A stretch of 64,000 bases of DNA, from the NCBI GenBank assembly GCA_016699775.1, contig CP065010.1, forward strand, positions 744,001 through 808,000, in the 5' to 3' direction. The notes beneath the pieces are model-generated. The model ran no database searches. It had not been told where the DNA came from and saw nothing but the letters and a program-made list of their open reading frames with translations. Position 1 is the first letter of the stretch, and every line of letters starts with the position of its first letter. The translations under genes were made by a program, and so were the position numbers. Shown here in pieces: positions 1-8,763 of this stretch. The DNA is from Candidatus Falkowbacteria bacterium. Lineage in GTDB: Bacteria > Patescibacteriota > Patescibacteriia > Patescibacteriales > Patescibacteriaceae.

Positions 1-37
1 ATAAAAAAACTGCTAAATGTCAACAAAAACCTAATTC

Positions 38-1277
38 CTAATAATCCTTCAACTTCTTAATCAAGGAGTGCTTTTGAATCTTTTCAAGAGTCTTATACTC
101 AATCTGACGAATACGTTCACGAGTGACATCAAATTCAGCCCCCACTTCTTCAAGAGTGTGGGAAACACCATCAAGCAAACCAAAACGCATTTCTAAAATC
201 TTCTGCTCTCGAGGAGTTAATTGGGTAATTATTTCATGAACGTAATCTTTTAGTAACTGCAATGCTGCGGCTCGATCTGGGGTAACATTTTTGACATCTT
301 CAATAAAGTCTTCAAGAGTTGAATCTTCATCATCTTCACCAACACTCGTTTCCAAAGAAATTGTGTCTTGAGAAATTTTAATAATATAGCGAACCTTATC
401 AATCGTCTCTCCCATTTCTGAAGCAATTTCTTCTGGCAATGGTTCACGACCAAGATCTTGAATTAACTGACGTTGAATATGCTGAAACTTATTAATGGTT
501 TCTACCATGTGCACAGGAATACGAATGGTACGCGATTGATCGGCCAAAGAACGAGTAATCGCCTGACGAATCCACCAGGTAGCATACGTAGAAAATTTAT
601 AGCCCTTGCGATATTCAAATTTTTCAACGGCACGAAACAAACCAATATTTCCTTCTTGGATAAGGTCAAGCAAACTCAAACCTTTTGAGCCGGCAAATTT
701 CTTGGCAATTGAAACCACTAACCGAAGGTTGGCTTCAATCAATTTTCGTTCCGCATCTTTGTCACCCCGTTCTTTTCGTTTGGCTAATTCAATTTCTTCT
801 TCAGTGGTCAACAATGGCACCTTTCCAATTTCACGCAAATACATCTGAATTGAATCAGCAGACAATTCTGATATATCAAACTTCAAGCGATCTTTATCGC
901 TACCTAAAATAGAAGTTAACTGACCAGCTTTTTTTACATTAGCATCAACATCTAAAAATCCACCTGAATCTTCAATGATTCTAATACTGTTACGTTGCAA
1001 ACGTTCCAGTGTTAGTTCATAGTCATAAATATAATTTTCAACTTGAGGAAAAACTTGTAGTAATTCAGTTTCGGTTACAAATCCACGAGGACGAACTTTC
1101 GCAACTAAATCATCCAAAGCCTTTAGTGTCTGGTTTTGGTATAAATTTAGAATCTGGTTCCTTAAAAGCAATAGATTTTTTCTCTTTCTTAAGTCTTGCA
1201 ACAGGCGGTTTTTTCACGATTGCTTTTTTTATTTTTTTAGGACTTTTTTTCACAGGCTTCTTAAAAGTTTTAGGCAT
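38..1277 (-). CDS. rpoD: RNA polymerase primary sigma factor RpoD (frame break near N terminus)
   Basis: Housekeeping sigma factor that directs RNA polymerase to -35/-10 promoters. The main open frame (387 residues from a TTG at 1201) shows region 1.2 ([13 protein letters not shown]), region 2 with [13 protein letters not shown], region 3, and a C-terminal region 4 helix-turn-helix ([16 protein letters not shown]). The frame is closed by a stop just upstream of 1201. A lysine-rich N-terminal tail, common in sigma factors of this bacterial group, lies in another frame starting at ATG 1277 ([15 protein letters not shown]). It would join the main frame as KPDTKALDDL if one base at about 1100-1112 is extra. 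I therefore place the real start at 1277. It follows dnaG by 12 bases, the classic dnaG-rpoD order. The identity is certain; the start is inferred. Confidence 0.93.
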
Positions 1278-1289
1278 AGACAACGTATA

Positions 1290-3145
1290 TTACAAAGATA
1301 CCTGGCGAATTTCTTCGGCCAGTCCTTTAAATTCTTTGAGTAATTCTAGAAGCCGTTCTTCATCTGCTGAAGAGCGGTCTCTACGTGATTCAAGTTCAAA
1401 TATCAGACGAGTCACGACCTTAAGACGGCTATTTAAATAATAATGCCGTAATTCTTTAATAGAAGTGCCGATGAGCGTCTGAGCCTGTTCAAAGGTTGTT
1501 TCAAAAAAATTTCTCTCAACCAACAAAGCCAATCGATCTAATACCTGTATATCATTAGCAGTATCTTGACTATAGTCTATTAACCATTTTCTAAATTCAG
1601 CAAAGTTAAGAGATTCTTGTTTTTGGTCAATTTGATCTGATCCAGAAACAGTAACTTTATTATAATATATAACTAATAACCTGTAAAGAGTCTGAAACGA
1701 TGATCCAACCACTTGATCAATTGGCAATCTACTTACCACCGAGTCAATATAGGAAGGAAAACGCAAAAGCAAACCAAGTAATTGTTCGGATAAAAGCTCA
1801 GGTCGACTTCGTGAAATTTCTTCTACTGGCCTAGCTGTCTCCTCTTGTCTATTTTGCACTGATTTTGGTTGGCTTAATATTGCCTGCTTGACTGACACTT
1901 CATCAATATCAATAATCTGACTAATTTTTTTTACCCAAAAATCTCTTTCAATACTATTGGCAATTTTTTGTAAGTGAGGTAATAATTTTTTTAAGGCTAA
2001 ACGTTTATCACTGACAGTCGCGAGGTCAAGTGGTGAAATAATTTCTTCAACAAAATATTCCATAATTGGTTTAGCTTCTGTTAAAGCAGTCTTCCAACCC
2101 TCTAGATTTTTTCTAATACATTCATCAGGGTCTTTGCCCTCTGGCAAAGCAATCATTGACGTTTCCATCTCGGCTGCTAACGTTTGTTCACTTGCCCGCT
2201 CAGCTGCTAATCGTCCAGCTGAATCCATATCATACGCCAGCGCTATTTTATTGGTATAACGTTGTAATAATTTAACTTGCTCAAAAGTTAATGCTGTTCC
2301 AGATGAAGCAATTACATTGGAAAACCCAGCTTCATGAGCTGTGATGCAATCCATTTGTCCTTCAACTAATATTGCAATGCCGATATTACGAATAGCTTGT
2401 TTAGCTTTATCTAAACCAAATACTAGTTTGCTTTTGTCATAGACAATACTTTGTGGACTATTCACATATTTTCCCTGTTTATCTTGACTTTCAAATTGTG
2501 GCAAAATTCTTCCTGTAAATCCGACAATATTTCCATTTACTTCACGAAGTGGAAACATAACCCGTCCACGAAAACGGTTATAAAAACGTCCTGTCTCAAC
2601 TTTTCGTGCGGAAAGACCAGCTAACAAAATATCTTCATCACTAAATTTTTTGTTTTCAAATATAGAATTACACCATCCCAAGAGTCAGGTGCATACCCTA
2701 TTTGCCATTCTTTAAGTGTTTCCAATTTTAGTCTACGTTGTGAAAGATAATTTCGGGCTGGCTCGCCAGCTGGTTGTGTTAACAAAAGATTATGATAATA
2801 TCGAGCGGCTTGATCAAGGGTGTCTAAGACTCGATTACGTTGAGAGGCCAAAGGTCCTGTTTCTCGTTTCAAGATAACACCGGCTCGAGGAGCAAGTAAT
2901 CGCAAAGCCTCAGGAAAAGAAAGTTTTTCAATTTCCATGATAAAAGAAAAAAGATCACCACCCTTTCCACAACCAAAACAATGCCAGACTTGTTTGGTCG
3001 GACTAACTGTAAAAGAAGGTGTTTTTTCATTATGAAAAGGACAGCGTCCAGTAAAATTGGTACCAGCTGCTTTAAGAGGAAGGTATTGTCGAATAACCTC
3101 AACAATATCTAGGCGAGCTTTTATTTCGTCTGAAGGGTTAAGCAT
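1290..3145 (-). CDS. dnaG: DNA primase DnaG (split by one frame break)
   Basis: Makes RNA primers at the replication fork. The N-terminal part carries the CHC2 zinc finger (C35, H38, C56, C59) and the start of the primase core. The second frame carries the Toprim domain with EGQMD and the metal-binding DMDSAG, then a helicase-binding-like C-terminal part. The two frames overlap at 2621-2681. They rejoin smoothly (GVILYLKTKKFSDEDI) if one base is missing from the six-T run at 2646-2651 (six A on the coding strand). Because primase is essential and single-copy, a sequencing indel is more likely than a true break; transcript slippage at the A run is an alternative. It is followed closely by rpoD. 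Confidence 0.93.
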
Positions 3146-3155
3146 AGTTGTATCA

Positions 3156-3183
3156 ATACTACTCCAAATACAGGCTTTGGCAA
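3156..3183 (-). promoter_or_regulatory. Predicted sigma-70 promoter of dnaG-rpoD
   Basis: On the minus strand TTGCCA (3183-3178) and TAGTAT (3161-3156) are 16 bases apart. The predicted start of transcription, about 3149, is only a few bases before the dnaG ATG at 3145, so the message would have almost no leader. Confidence 0.45.
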
Positions 3184-3191
3184 GTTATACA

Positions 3192-3581
3192 TTACGAATT
3201 ACGGAGAATATCTGAAAAACGACGGCTTCGTGCATCATTACTCGAAGGGTCAGAAATATGAGTTTTTTTTGATACGCCACTGGGTCGAAGTAGGCCTTTT
3301 AGTCTTTGCACTTCTTGAGCAACTACTTCGCCATCATATTCTCCGCTATGGGCAGAGGTTCCTTCATAACTGGCTTGTTTTTGATCAAGGTGAATATTAA
3401 ACGTAATGCTATTTTCTTCTTCGTTTACATAAATATGAAACCGAGGATAATGTCCATTTCCAAGTGGGCGTGAAAAACTCCCCTGTCCTGTTTGTCTTGA
3501 TTCAATATAAATATAGCCAGCTGAACGTAGGAAGTTAAAAGGAGTTGAATCAATGTCTGAAGTTTTGATTGTTAGTTTCAT
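3192..3581 (-). CDS. Conserved-looking hypothetical protein upstream of dnaG
   Basis: I do not recognise a named family. The protein is about 129 residues from the ATG at 3581; an earlier in-frame ATG at 3605 would add eight hydrophobic residues that look untranslated. It is soluble, with no signal or membrane segment, and has a His/Tyr-rich centre (GNGHYPRFHIYV, then FNIHLDQKQASYEG) followed by a Ser/Arg-rich tail. The alternation of beta-like segments suggests a small alpha/beta domain. It sits 46 bases upstream of dnaG on the same strand, but a promoter-like signal lies between them, so co-transcription is uncertain. No function is assigned. Confidence 0.75.
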   Translation of the reverse strand: MKLTIKTSDIDSTPFNFLRSAGYIYIESRQTGQGSFSRPLGNGHYPRFHIYVNEEENSITFNIHLDQKQASYEGTSAHSGEYDGEVVAQEVQRLKGLLRPSGVSKKTHISDPSSNDARSRRFSDILRNS

Positions 3582-3685
3582 AATAAGATAAAAATATTTT
3601 ACCAATTTAATTTTTAGTTTATTCTTTGTTCTATATATTCATTAGCTATTTATGCAGATCTTACATGTAGCAATAAACTAATTAT

Positions 3686-4057
3686 TTAAATACTTTTTAG
3701 AAATTCCTTAATTCTATCCCTATCCTCATTTTCTTTCTCACCTTTATAATACATCTCAATAAAATCTACTGTATAACGTTCACAATTAAAAGCATAAATA
3801 ATCCTTACGCCACTTTTTGAACCTCGTCCTTCAGAGACCTACAAGCGAATTTTTTAATTTTACATATTTGTATTTTTCTGTACAAAGACCAGGAATCAGA
3901 AAAGTACTTAGATTATTTTTTTTTGAATATGGAAAAATTCAATCACTGTCACTTTGGCTAATTCAAAATCTTCCTCAAGCGATTTGAACTTTTTAAGTAA
4001 TCTTTTAAAGTCTTTTTTAAATTCCGGCGTTTCGCCATAGATAATCTTATTCGTCAT
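3686..4057 (-). pseudogene. RelE/HigB-like toxin gene, frame-broken
   Basis: This is the putative toxin partner of the adjacent antitoxin; the RelE superfamily cleaves mRNA at the ribosome. The ATG at 4057 overlaps the antitoxin end by 11 bases. The first frame reads MTNKIIYGETPEFKKDFKRL, with the EF.KDF.RLLKKF helix typical of RelE-like toxins. Later pieces are in other frames: LSTFLIPGLCTEKYKYVKL, then GRGSKSGVRIIYAFNCERY and a C terminus ending KEFLKSI. One break is at the nine-T run 3916-3924; at least one more is near 3838-3850. With the breaks repaired the protein would be about 120 residues, normal for the family. It is either a decayed toxin or a locus with indel errors. Confidence 0.7.
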
Positions 4058-4822
4058 AATTTCTCACGGAAGTTTTAGGAGTGCGGTAGAAGACAGCCTC
4101 GTAATCAAGGGGCTGATTATCTTTTGCGACAAGCCAGGGGGTATCCTCGTGAGAATATTCACTTAATTCTGTGGCGTTTTTATCACCTAATCGTGCAATT
4201 ACTTCGTCAATATGACGGAGCTCACGTGCATCTTTTAACTTTGTTAAATCCGGGTCCCGAATCGGTAAATATTTTCTTTGTGGATAATTAAAATATTTTC
4301 CCTCTACTCTAACAATCTCACCGTTTTCAATCATATCATCCACTATAACTTTGAATTCAATTGGAGTTGGTCCATAATGATTTTTAATATATGTGGCTCC
4401 AATAAGCTGTTCTTCAAATTTTTCATAAAAATCAAAATCAATAAAATAAAGTAGTTTATATACTACTGCTTCACCGATATTTGGTTTGCCACCAACCTTT
4501 GACAAAACGTAGAGCAAAACTTCTTTAAATTTTTCTAGATTTTTCTGTGGAATACTTATTCTCATTTCCTGCTTTTCTTCTTTTATTTTTTTGGCACTCT
4601 TTTTAACTTCTACGGTGGCGGAAGTATCTTTACCTTGAACAAAATCGTCAAAAACAATACCAAAAATATCCGTTAGCTTTCTTGCCTCGGTGATAGTTAG
4701 ATCTCTCTCTCCTTGTTCTATCTGAACATAGGTCGGGCGAGAAACTCCAATCTTTGACGCCAAAAAATCCTGCGTTAGATTGTGCTTTTTTTTCGCTGTT
4801 TTAATATAAATTTTCCAAGCAT
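4047..4822 (-). CDS. HTH-Panacea (DUF4065) antitoxin of a PanAT-type toxin-antitoxin pair
   Basis: The N-terminal Xre-type helix-turn-helix (LTQDFLASKIGVSRPTYVQI) is followed by a linker and a Panacea/DUF4065 (SocA-like) domain from about residue 95 (EAVVYKLLYFIDFDFYEKFEEQ, here split for length as EAVVYKLLYFIDF plus following residues; then GATYIKNHYGPTPIEF). Panacea proteins are known antitoxins that neutralise diverse toxins encoded next to them. The open frame begins at 4763, but the first part of the HTH is in a neighbouring frame from ATG 4822 (MLGKFILKQRKK). It joins if one base is missing from the eight-T run at 4786-4793. It overlaps the toxin start, as in most type II pairs, and its strong promoter just upstream suggests autorepression. 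Confidence 0.85.
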
Positions 4823-4834
4823 ATTAGTATCTTA

Positions 4835-4863
4835 AGTATAATCCTTGTAAAATTATTTGTCAA
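4835..4863 (-). promoter_or_regulatory. Strong promoter of the toxin-antitoxin pair
   Basis: A perfect TTGACA (4863-4858) and TATACT (4840-4835) are separated by 17 bases on the minus strand. Predicted transcription starts near 4828, six bases before the inferred ATG at 4822. The near-palindrome TATACTTAAGATA spans the -10, and GTTAAA-AAG-TTTAAC (4871-4885) lies just upstream of the -35. Both are plausible antitoxin operators. Confidence 0.65.
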
Positions 4864-5070
4864 TAGTAATGTTAAAAAGTTTAACAAATATAGTAAATAA
4901 GATTGAATTTATAATAAATCACTATTAAGTCTTTATATTCCCCGGCTTAAGGTTGATGCATAAAAATAAGATAAACTAGATTCTACTAATTTTTAAGAGA
5001 TATTATAATAATTTATGGGATTTCTTAAAACGTTTAGATCATAATATAAAAAATTTAAAGAGTCATTTTA
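4864..5070. other. AT-rich intergenic spacer between divergent genes
   Basis: This is the spacer between the antitoxin gene (minus) and the methyltransferase (plus). Apart from the 15-base palindrome at 4871-4885 I see no coding frame, tRNA or strong hairpin. Confidence 0.5.
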
Positions 5071-5098
5071 TTGACTAATAAAGGATTACGTGTAATAC
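5071..5098 (+). promoter_or_regulatory. Predicted promoter of the methyltransferase gene
   Basis: TTGACT (5071-5076) and TAATAC (5093-5098) are 16 bases apart. A start near 5105 would leave a leader of about 48 bases containing AGAAAGG ahead of the ATG at 5153. Confidence 0.4.
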
Positions 5099-5152
5099 TC
5101 TAGGATAAATGTTTTTTAAAATAACTAAACAATAAACAGAAAGGTAAACATA

Positions 5153-5854
5153 ATGGGAATAAAAAGAGTACCAATCAAAGCGATCCAACTTGCCTCTAAA
5201 ATAGATGGATGGCTCACTAATAATGAAGCTGAACTACTTTATTCGTTAGCAAAACGGACACCTTGCGTAATTGTAGAAATTGGCAGTTGGAAAGGTCGCT
5301 CCACCGTTTGTTTAGGTTGTGGGGCTAGAGATGGTGAAAAAGCACTAGTATATGCAGTTGATCCACACTCTGGATCTCCAGAACTCAAAAAAATGTTTGG
5401 TCCATCAATTAATACTTTTGATGTATTTCAGGAAAATATTGAAAATGCCGGTCTAGAGGAATCAATAATACCCATTAAAAAAACATCTGTAGAAGCGGCT
5501 AAATCATTTCATGAACAAATTGGTTTCATTTTTATAGACGGCGCCCATGAATTTACATATGTAAAGAATGATGTAAAATCTTGGTTCCCGAAAGTCATTG
5601 AAGGAGGTGTGCTTGCTTTTCATGATTCCTGGCATTTTTTAGGACCAAATCTTATTACCGCCTGGATGTTAGCTTCCTCCTCTAGAATAAGACATCCAAA
5701 ATTGATAGATACCATAACGGTTTTTGAAAAAGTAAATAAAAATAATTTCAAAGATCGTTGTATCAATATTGGATTCCTTGTCTTTCGAACTTTATTTGGT
5801 TTTATCGGAATATTAAAGTTGAAATTTAACAACTTAGGAAAATCATTAGGATGA
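5153..5854 (+). CDS. Class I SAM-dependent methyltransferase (Methyltransf_24-like)
   Basis: The fold is seen from motif I (VEIGSWKGRST, about residues 41-51), a post-I acidic position (YAVDPHSG) and the motif FIDGAHEFTYVKNDV followed by GGVLAFHD. This arrangement is typical of Methyltransf_24 family enzymes, often found with glycan or surface-polymer genes. The 233-residue length fits. The C-terminal 40 residues are basic and hydrophobic (FLVFRTLFGFIGILKLKF) and may associate with the membrane. It is a single plus-strand gene with its own promoter, flanked by a toxin-antitoxin pair and a disturbed tRNA locus, a setting that suggests an acquired gene. The substrate cannot be told. Confidence 0.85.
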   Translation: MGIKRVPIKAIQLASKIDGWLTNNEAELLYSLAKRTPCVIVEIGSWKGRSTVCLGCGARDGEKALVYAVDPHSGSPELKKMFGPSINTFDVFQENIENAGLEESIIPIKKTSVEAAKSFHEQIGFIFIDGAHEFTYVKNDVKSWFPKVIEGGVLAFHDSWHFLGPNLITAWMLASSSRIRHPKLIDTITVFEKVNKNNFKDRCINIGFLVFRTLFGFIGILKLKFNNLGKSLG

Positions 5855-5908
5855 AAATGATTTTCCATTCAAACCAAAACTTCCCCGTCTCTTTATGTGA
5901 AGTTTTTT
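5837..5908 (+). terminator. Tandem hairpins ending the methyltransferase transcript
   Basis: An 11-bp stem (GGAAAATCATT at 5837-5847 with AATGATTTTCC at 5856-5866) holds the stop codon in its loop. A second stem (AAAACTTC at 5876-5883 with GAAGTTTT at 5899-5906) runs into six T, the form of a rho-independent terminator. Confidence 0.6.
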
Positions 5909-5947
5909 ATTTACAAAAAACATCTCATAAAAATAAGGTGTTCAAGT

Positions 5948-5970
5948 ATATAAAACTGCGGAAGGACGGG
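5948..5970. repeat. Copy of the tRNA-Ser 3' end and flank
   Basis: These 23 bases are identical to 6019-6041, which covers the 3' acceptor end of the tRNA-Ser gene plus its downstream flank. A short palindrome, CTGGC-TAT-GCCAG (5980-5992), lies between the copies. Confidence 0.8.
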
Positions 5971-6029
5971 TATGTTTGTCTGGCTATGCCAGCCAAAACT
6001 GCTGCGTGCTCAGATTAAATATAAAACTG

Positions 6030-6116
6030 CGGAAGGACGGGGATTCGAACCCCGGAGACCCGTTAAGGTCTACTTGCTTTCCAAGCAAGCGCACTCGACC
6101 ACTATGCGATCCTTCC
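6030..6116 (-). tRNA. tRNA-Ser (anticodon GGA)
   Basis: Read on the minus strand, the 7-bp acceptor stem GGAAGGA/TCCTTCC, D arm, anticodon stem CTTGC/GCAAG with loop TTGGAAA (anticodon GGA), a long variable arm AGACC-TTAAC-GGGTCT and the T arm with TTCGAAT are all present. The long variable arm fits serine. CCA is not encoded; the base after the stem is G. Confidence 0.96.
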
Positions 6117-6143
6117 TTTAGTTAAAACAATCTTTTCAAAATT

Positions 6144-6197
6144 TACTTGCTTTCCAATCCGCCTACTGGCGGAAATCGATCACTATGCGATCCTTCC
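6144..6197 (-). pseudogene. tRNA-Ser remnant carrying a palindromic insert
   Basis: Two pieces of the neighbouring tRNA-Ser are repeated here: its 5' acceptor/D region (6177-6197, 20 of 21 bases matching 6096-6116) and part of its anticodon arm (6144-6157 matching 6071-6084). The sequence between them is replaced by a short palindrome CCGCC-TACT-GGCGG (6159-6172). The result cannot fold as a tRNA. Confidence 0.75.
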
Positions 6198-6207
6198 AGG
6201 GATTGAT

Positions 6208-7005
6208 CTACTTCCCTAATTTTTTCTTAATTAAAGATCTTAAACCTAAGGCTTGTGACCCATCAGGATGAGTAAAATCTTCATACGGAAGTGCTCCGGC
6301 AAAATATTCATCATTAATGAAACTGGCTGGCGTTCCACCAACACCAAGCTTCCTAACTTCTTCTTTTTGAGTCAGTATCTTATCTTGATACTTATTTTTA
6401 GTCAAACAATCAACATATGTCACTTCATCAAGTTTTAATTTTTTGCCACTATTTTTTATTGTTTCAGCTGACAACGACCCCGTTTGATTAATAGCAAAAA
6501 GCTCATGATACATTTCCCAAAACTTTCCTTGGTCAGCGGCACATTCAGATGCCACAGCAGCCGGCAACGCTTGATCATGATTTAATAAAGGAAAATGCCG
6601 AACAGCTACAACTATATCTGATCCAAACTCTGCCTTTGCTTGCTCAACACTATTATACAATTGACCACAAAACGGGCATTGGAAATCCAAATATATAATT
6701 ATTTTCACTGGCGCACTGATATTTCCTGAAAGATGATCATCAACACTAATTGGACTAACTTTCATATTCTCATTCACAACCGCTGCTCCATTAATTCCCG
6801 CCTCATTTTGTTTTTCAACTTTGGAATTTTTGACGGTTACTCCAAATGAGTCGCCACGAAACCAACCCATAATCTTCTGACGATTGGATGGAAGGGTTAT
6901 CAATAATAGCATGGCTCCAATGACAACCACCAAGCAGAAAACTGCCAATATTCTCATTGCATTATTCATCTGCGTGGCCCGAAAAATATTATTATTTTTT
7001 TTCAT
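6208..7005 (-). CDS. Membrane-anchored DsbA-like thiol oxidoreductase
   Basis: Thioredoxin-fold protein of the Thioredoxin_4/DsbA-like family that would introduce or isomerise disulfides outside the membrane. It has an N-terminal membrane anchor (about residues 18-38), a linker, and the fold beginning KIIIYLDFQCPFC with active-site C110-x2-C113. A helical insert (NHDQALPAAVASECAADQGKFW) and the cis-proline loop VGGTPASF follow. The 265-residue length is usual. It is the last gene of the long minus-strand operon containing pilin-like and Cys-containing surface proteins, which would be natural clients. It follows gatA by four bases. Confidence 0.9.
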   Translation of the reverse strand: MKKNNNIFRATQMNNAMRILAVFCLVVVIGAMLLLITLPSNRQKIMGWFRGDSFGVTVKNSKVEKQNEAGINGAAVVNENMKVSPISVDDHLSGNISAPVKIIIYLDFQCPFCGQLYNSVEQAKAEFGSDIVVAVRHFPLLNHDQALPAAVASECAADQGKFWEMYHELFAINQTGSLSAETIKNSGKKLKLDEVTYVDCLTKNKYQDKILTQKEEVRKLGVGGTPASFINDEYFAGALPYEDFTHPDGSQALGLRSLIKKKLGK

Positions 7006-7009
7006 AAAA

Positions 7010-8455
7010 TTATAGTGATAGTCTTTCTTGTAAGTTTACTATGCGCTCTAAACTATTGCCAGCGGCTAGAATTGTTTGATCTGATAAAGATGGTCCAATA
7101 ATTTGTAAACCAACAGGCAAAGGTTTTTTTGCCATCGGAATTGAAATGGCTGGCAAACCGGCGAGTGAAGCTGGTACTGAAAAGATATCTTCTAAATACA
7201 TTGCCAAAGGATTTTTTTTGGCACCAAATTTAAAAGCTGGGGTTGGGGTTGTTGGAGTGATAATCACATCACACTTTTTAAACGCTTGATTAAAATTTTC
7301 TATAATCCCCTCTCTAACTTTTTGTGCTTGATGATAATAGGCATCAGCATAACCCGCGCTTAAGGCAAAGGTTCCAAGAATTATTCTTCGTTTTACTTCC
7401 ACTCCAAATCCCTCTTCGCGTGTTGTTACATATGACTCTAATAAATTTTTAGATTTTTTTGCACTATGACCAAAACGTATACCATCAAAACGAGCCAAAT
7501 TAGAACTGATCTCACTTGGTGTAATAACATAATACGCAGCCACAGCAAAGGGTGCTAAGGGCAAAGAAACTTCAATAACCTTTCCACCTTCTTTTTTTAT
7601 GAGAGCAATCATAGAATCAAAATGCTTACGCACCGTTGAATCAAGTTTCACTGACCTAAATTCTTTTGGGATGCCAATCTTTTTTCCTTTCCATAAAAAA
7701 TTATCTTCCATCTTCATTTGGTTTTTTGTGGTAGCTAGTGTTGTAGCATCATGGTCGTCCTTGCCCATAATGACATTTAAAACTAAGGCAGTATCTTCTG
7801 AATTTTTTGCCAAAATACCAGGAACATCAGTTGAGCTAGTCATAGCAATTAATCCAAATCGAGAACAAAGACCATAGGTTGGTTTTAGGCCAGTCACTCC
7901 ACAAAAGGCCGCTGGGTGACGAACAGAGCCTCCAGTATCAGTACCTAAGGCAAATAAGCACATATCTGCTGCCACAGCCACCGCAGAGCCACCAGATGAA
8001 CCACCGGGCACACGACTTGTGTCCCAGGGATTTTTACTTGGACCAAAAGCACTGTATTCTGTTGATGATCCATGAGCAAATTCATCAAGATTTGTTTTTC
8101 CAAGCAAGACTGCCCCGGCTTCTTTTAGTCGAGAAATAACCGTGGCATCAAAGGGTGCAACATAATTTTTTAACATTTTTGAGCCAGCGGTTGTGACTAG
8201 ATTTTTGGTCATGATATTGTCTTTAGCCAAAAATGGAATTCCAAGTAACATTGATTTCTCTCCATTTTTTAATCGTTGATCAGCTTCTTTAGCTGCTTGC
8301 AGTGCTCCTTTTTCATCAACCAATAAACAAGCATGTAATTTTCTATTAACTTGTTTAATTCGTTTTAAACACGCCGAGGTTAAATCAAAACTCGATATTT
8401 CACCAATATCTAATTTTTCTCGTGCACTGGTAATTGTCAGTTCGTTCAATCGCAT
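7010..8455 (-). CDS. gatA: Asp-tRNA(Asn)/Glu-tRNA(Gln) amidotransferase subunit A
   Basis: Amidase subunit of GatCAB, which makes Gln-tRNA(Gln) (and Asn-tRNA(Asn)) by transamidation. The amidase-signature catalytic triad is visible: K78 (IPFLAKDN), S153 (PGGSSGGS) and S177 (DTGGSVR). The length of 481 residues is normal. It lies seven bases downstream of gatC; gatB is not in this window. Since asnS is present at 28.6 kb, the complex probably serves mainly Gln-tRNA(Gln) here (inference). Confidence 0.97.
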   Translation of the reverse strand: MRLNELTITSAREKLDIGEISSFDLTSACLKRIKQVNRKLHACLLVDEKGALQAAKEADQRLKNGEKSMLLGIPFLAKDNIMTKNLVTTAGSKMLKNYVAPFDATVISRLKEAGAVLLGKTNLDEFAHGSSTEYSAFGPSKNPWDTSRVPGGSSGGSAVAVAADMCLFALGTDTGGSVRHPAAFCGVTGLKPTYGLCSRFGLIAMTSSTDVPGILAKNSEDTALVLNVIMGKDDHDATTLATTKNQMKMEDNFLWKGKKIGIPKEFRSVKLDSTVRKHFDSMIALIKKEGGKVIEVSLPLAPFAVAAYYVITPSEISSNLARFDGIRFGHSAKKSKNLLESYVTTREEGFGVEVKRRIILGTFALSAGYADAYYHQAQKVREGIIENFNQAFKKCDVIITPTTPTPAFKFGAKKNPLAMYLEDIFSVPASLAGLPAISIPMAKKPLPVGLQIIGPSLSDQTILAAGNSLERIVNLQERLSL

Positions 8456-8462
8456 AGAAACA

Positions 8463-8753
8463 TTATTCTAAAATTCTTTTCACTTTAATCTGATGGTTCT
8501 TTTGGTCAGGTGCTTGTCGTAATGCCACTTCAACCTCAGCTTGATCCCAGGGCATTACTTGATCAAGACGTTCAGATGTATTTTTTATATTTACTGTGCC
8601 AAATATTTTTTTCTTAAGCGAAAGCGCTTGTAGTTGATCCACATAGCGCAAAATACCGCCAAGTTCTGTGCGGTATTGTTTAATTTCCTTATCAGTTAAT
8701 TGCAGGCGAGCCAAATGAGCAATATGCCTGATTTCTTTTTCAGAAAGAGTCAT
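8463..8753 (-). CDS. gatC: Asp/Glu-tRNA amidotransferase subunit C
   Basis: Small stabilising subunit of GatCAB. The N terminus LSEKEIRHIAHLARLQLTD and the motif ELGGILRYVDQLQ are the family signature, and the C-terminal region contains the usual RxD-like segment (SERLDQVMPW). At 96 residues it is the normal length. It is directly upstream of gatA and ten bases after the FGE-like pilin gene. Confidence 0.95.
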   Translation of the reverse strand: MTLSEKEIRHIAHLARLQLTDKEIKQYRTELGGILRYVDQLQALSLKKKIFGTVNIKNTSERLDQVMPWDQAEVEVALRQAPDQKNHQIKVKRILE

Positions 8754-8763
8754 GAATAATTAA

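Noticed and set aside
3606..3685. Possible further small gene upstream of 3192-3581
   Set aside because: No frame over 20 codons with a plausible start; AT-rich spacer only.
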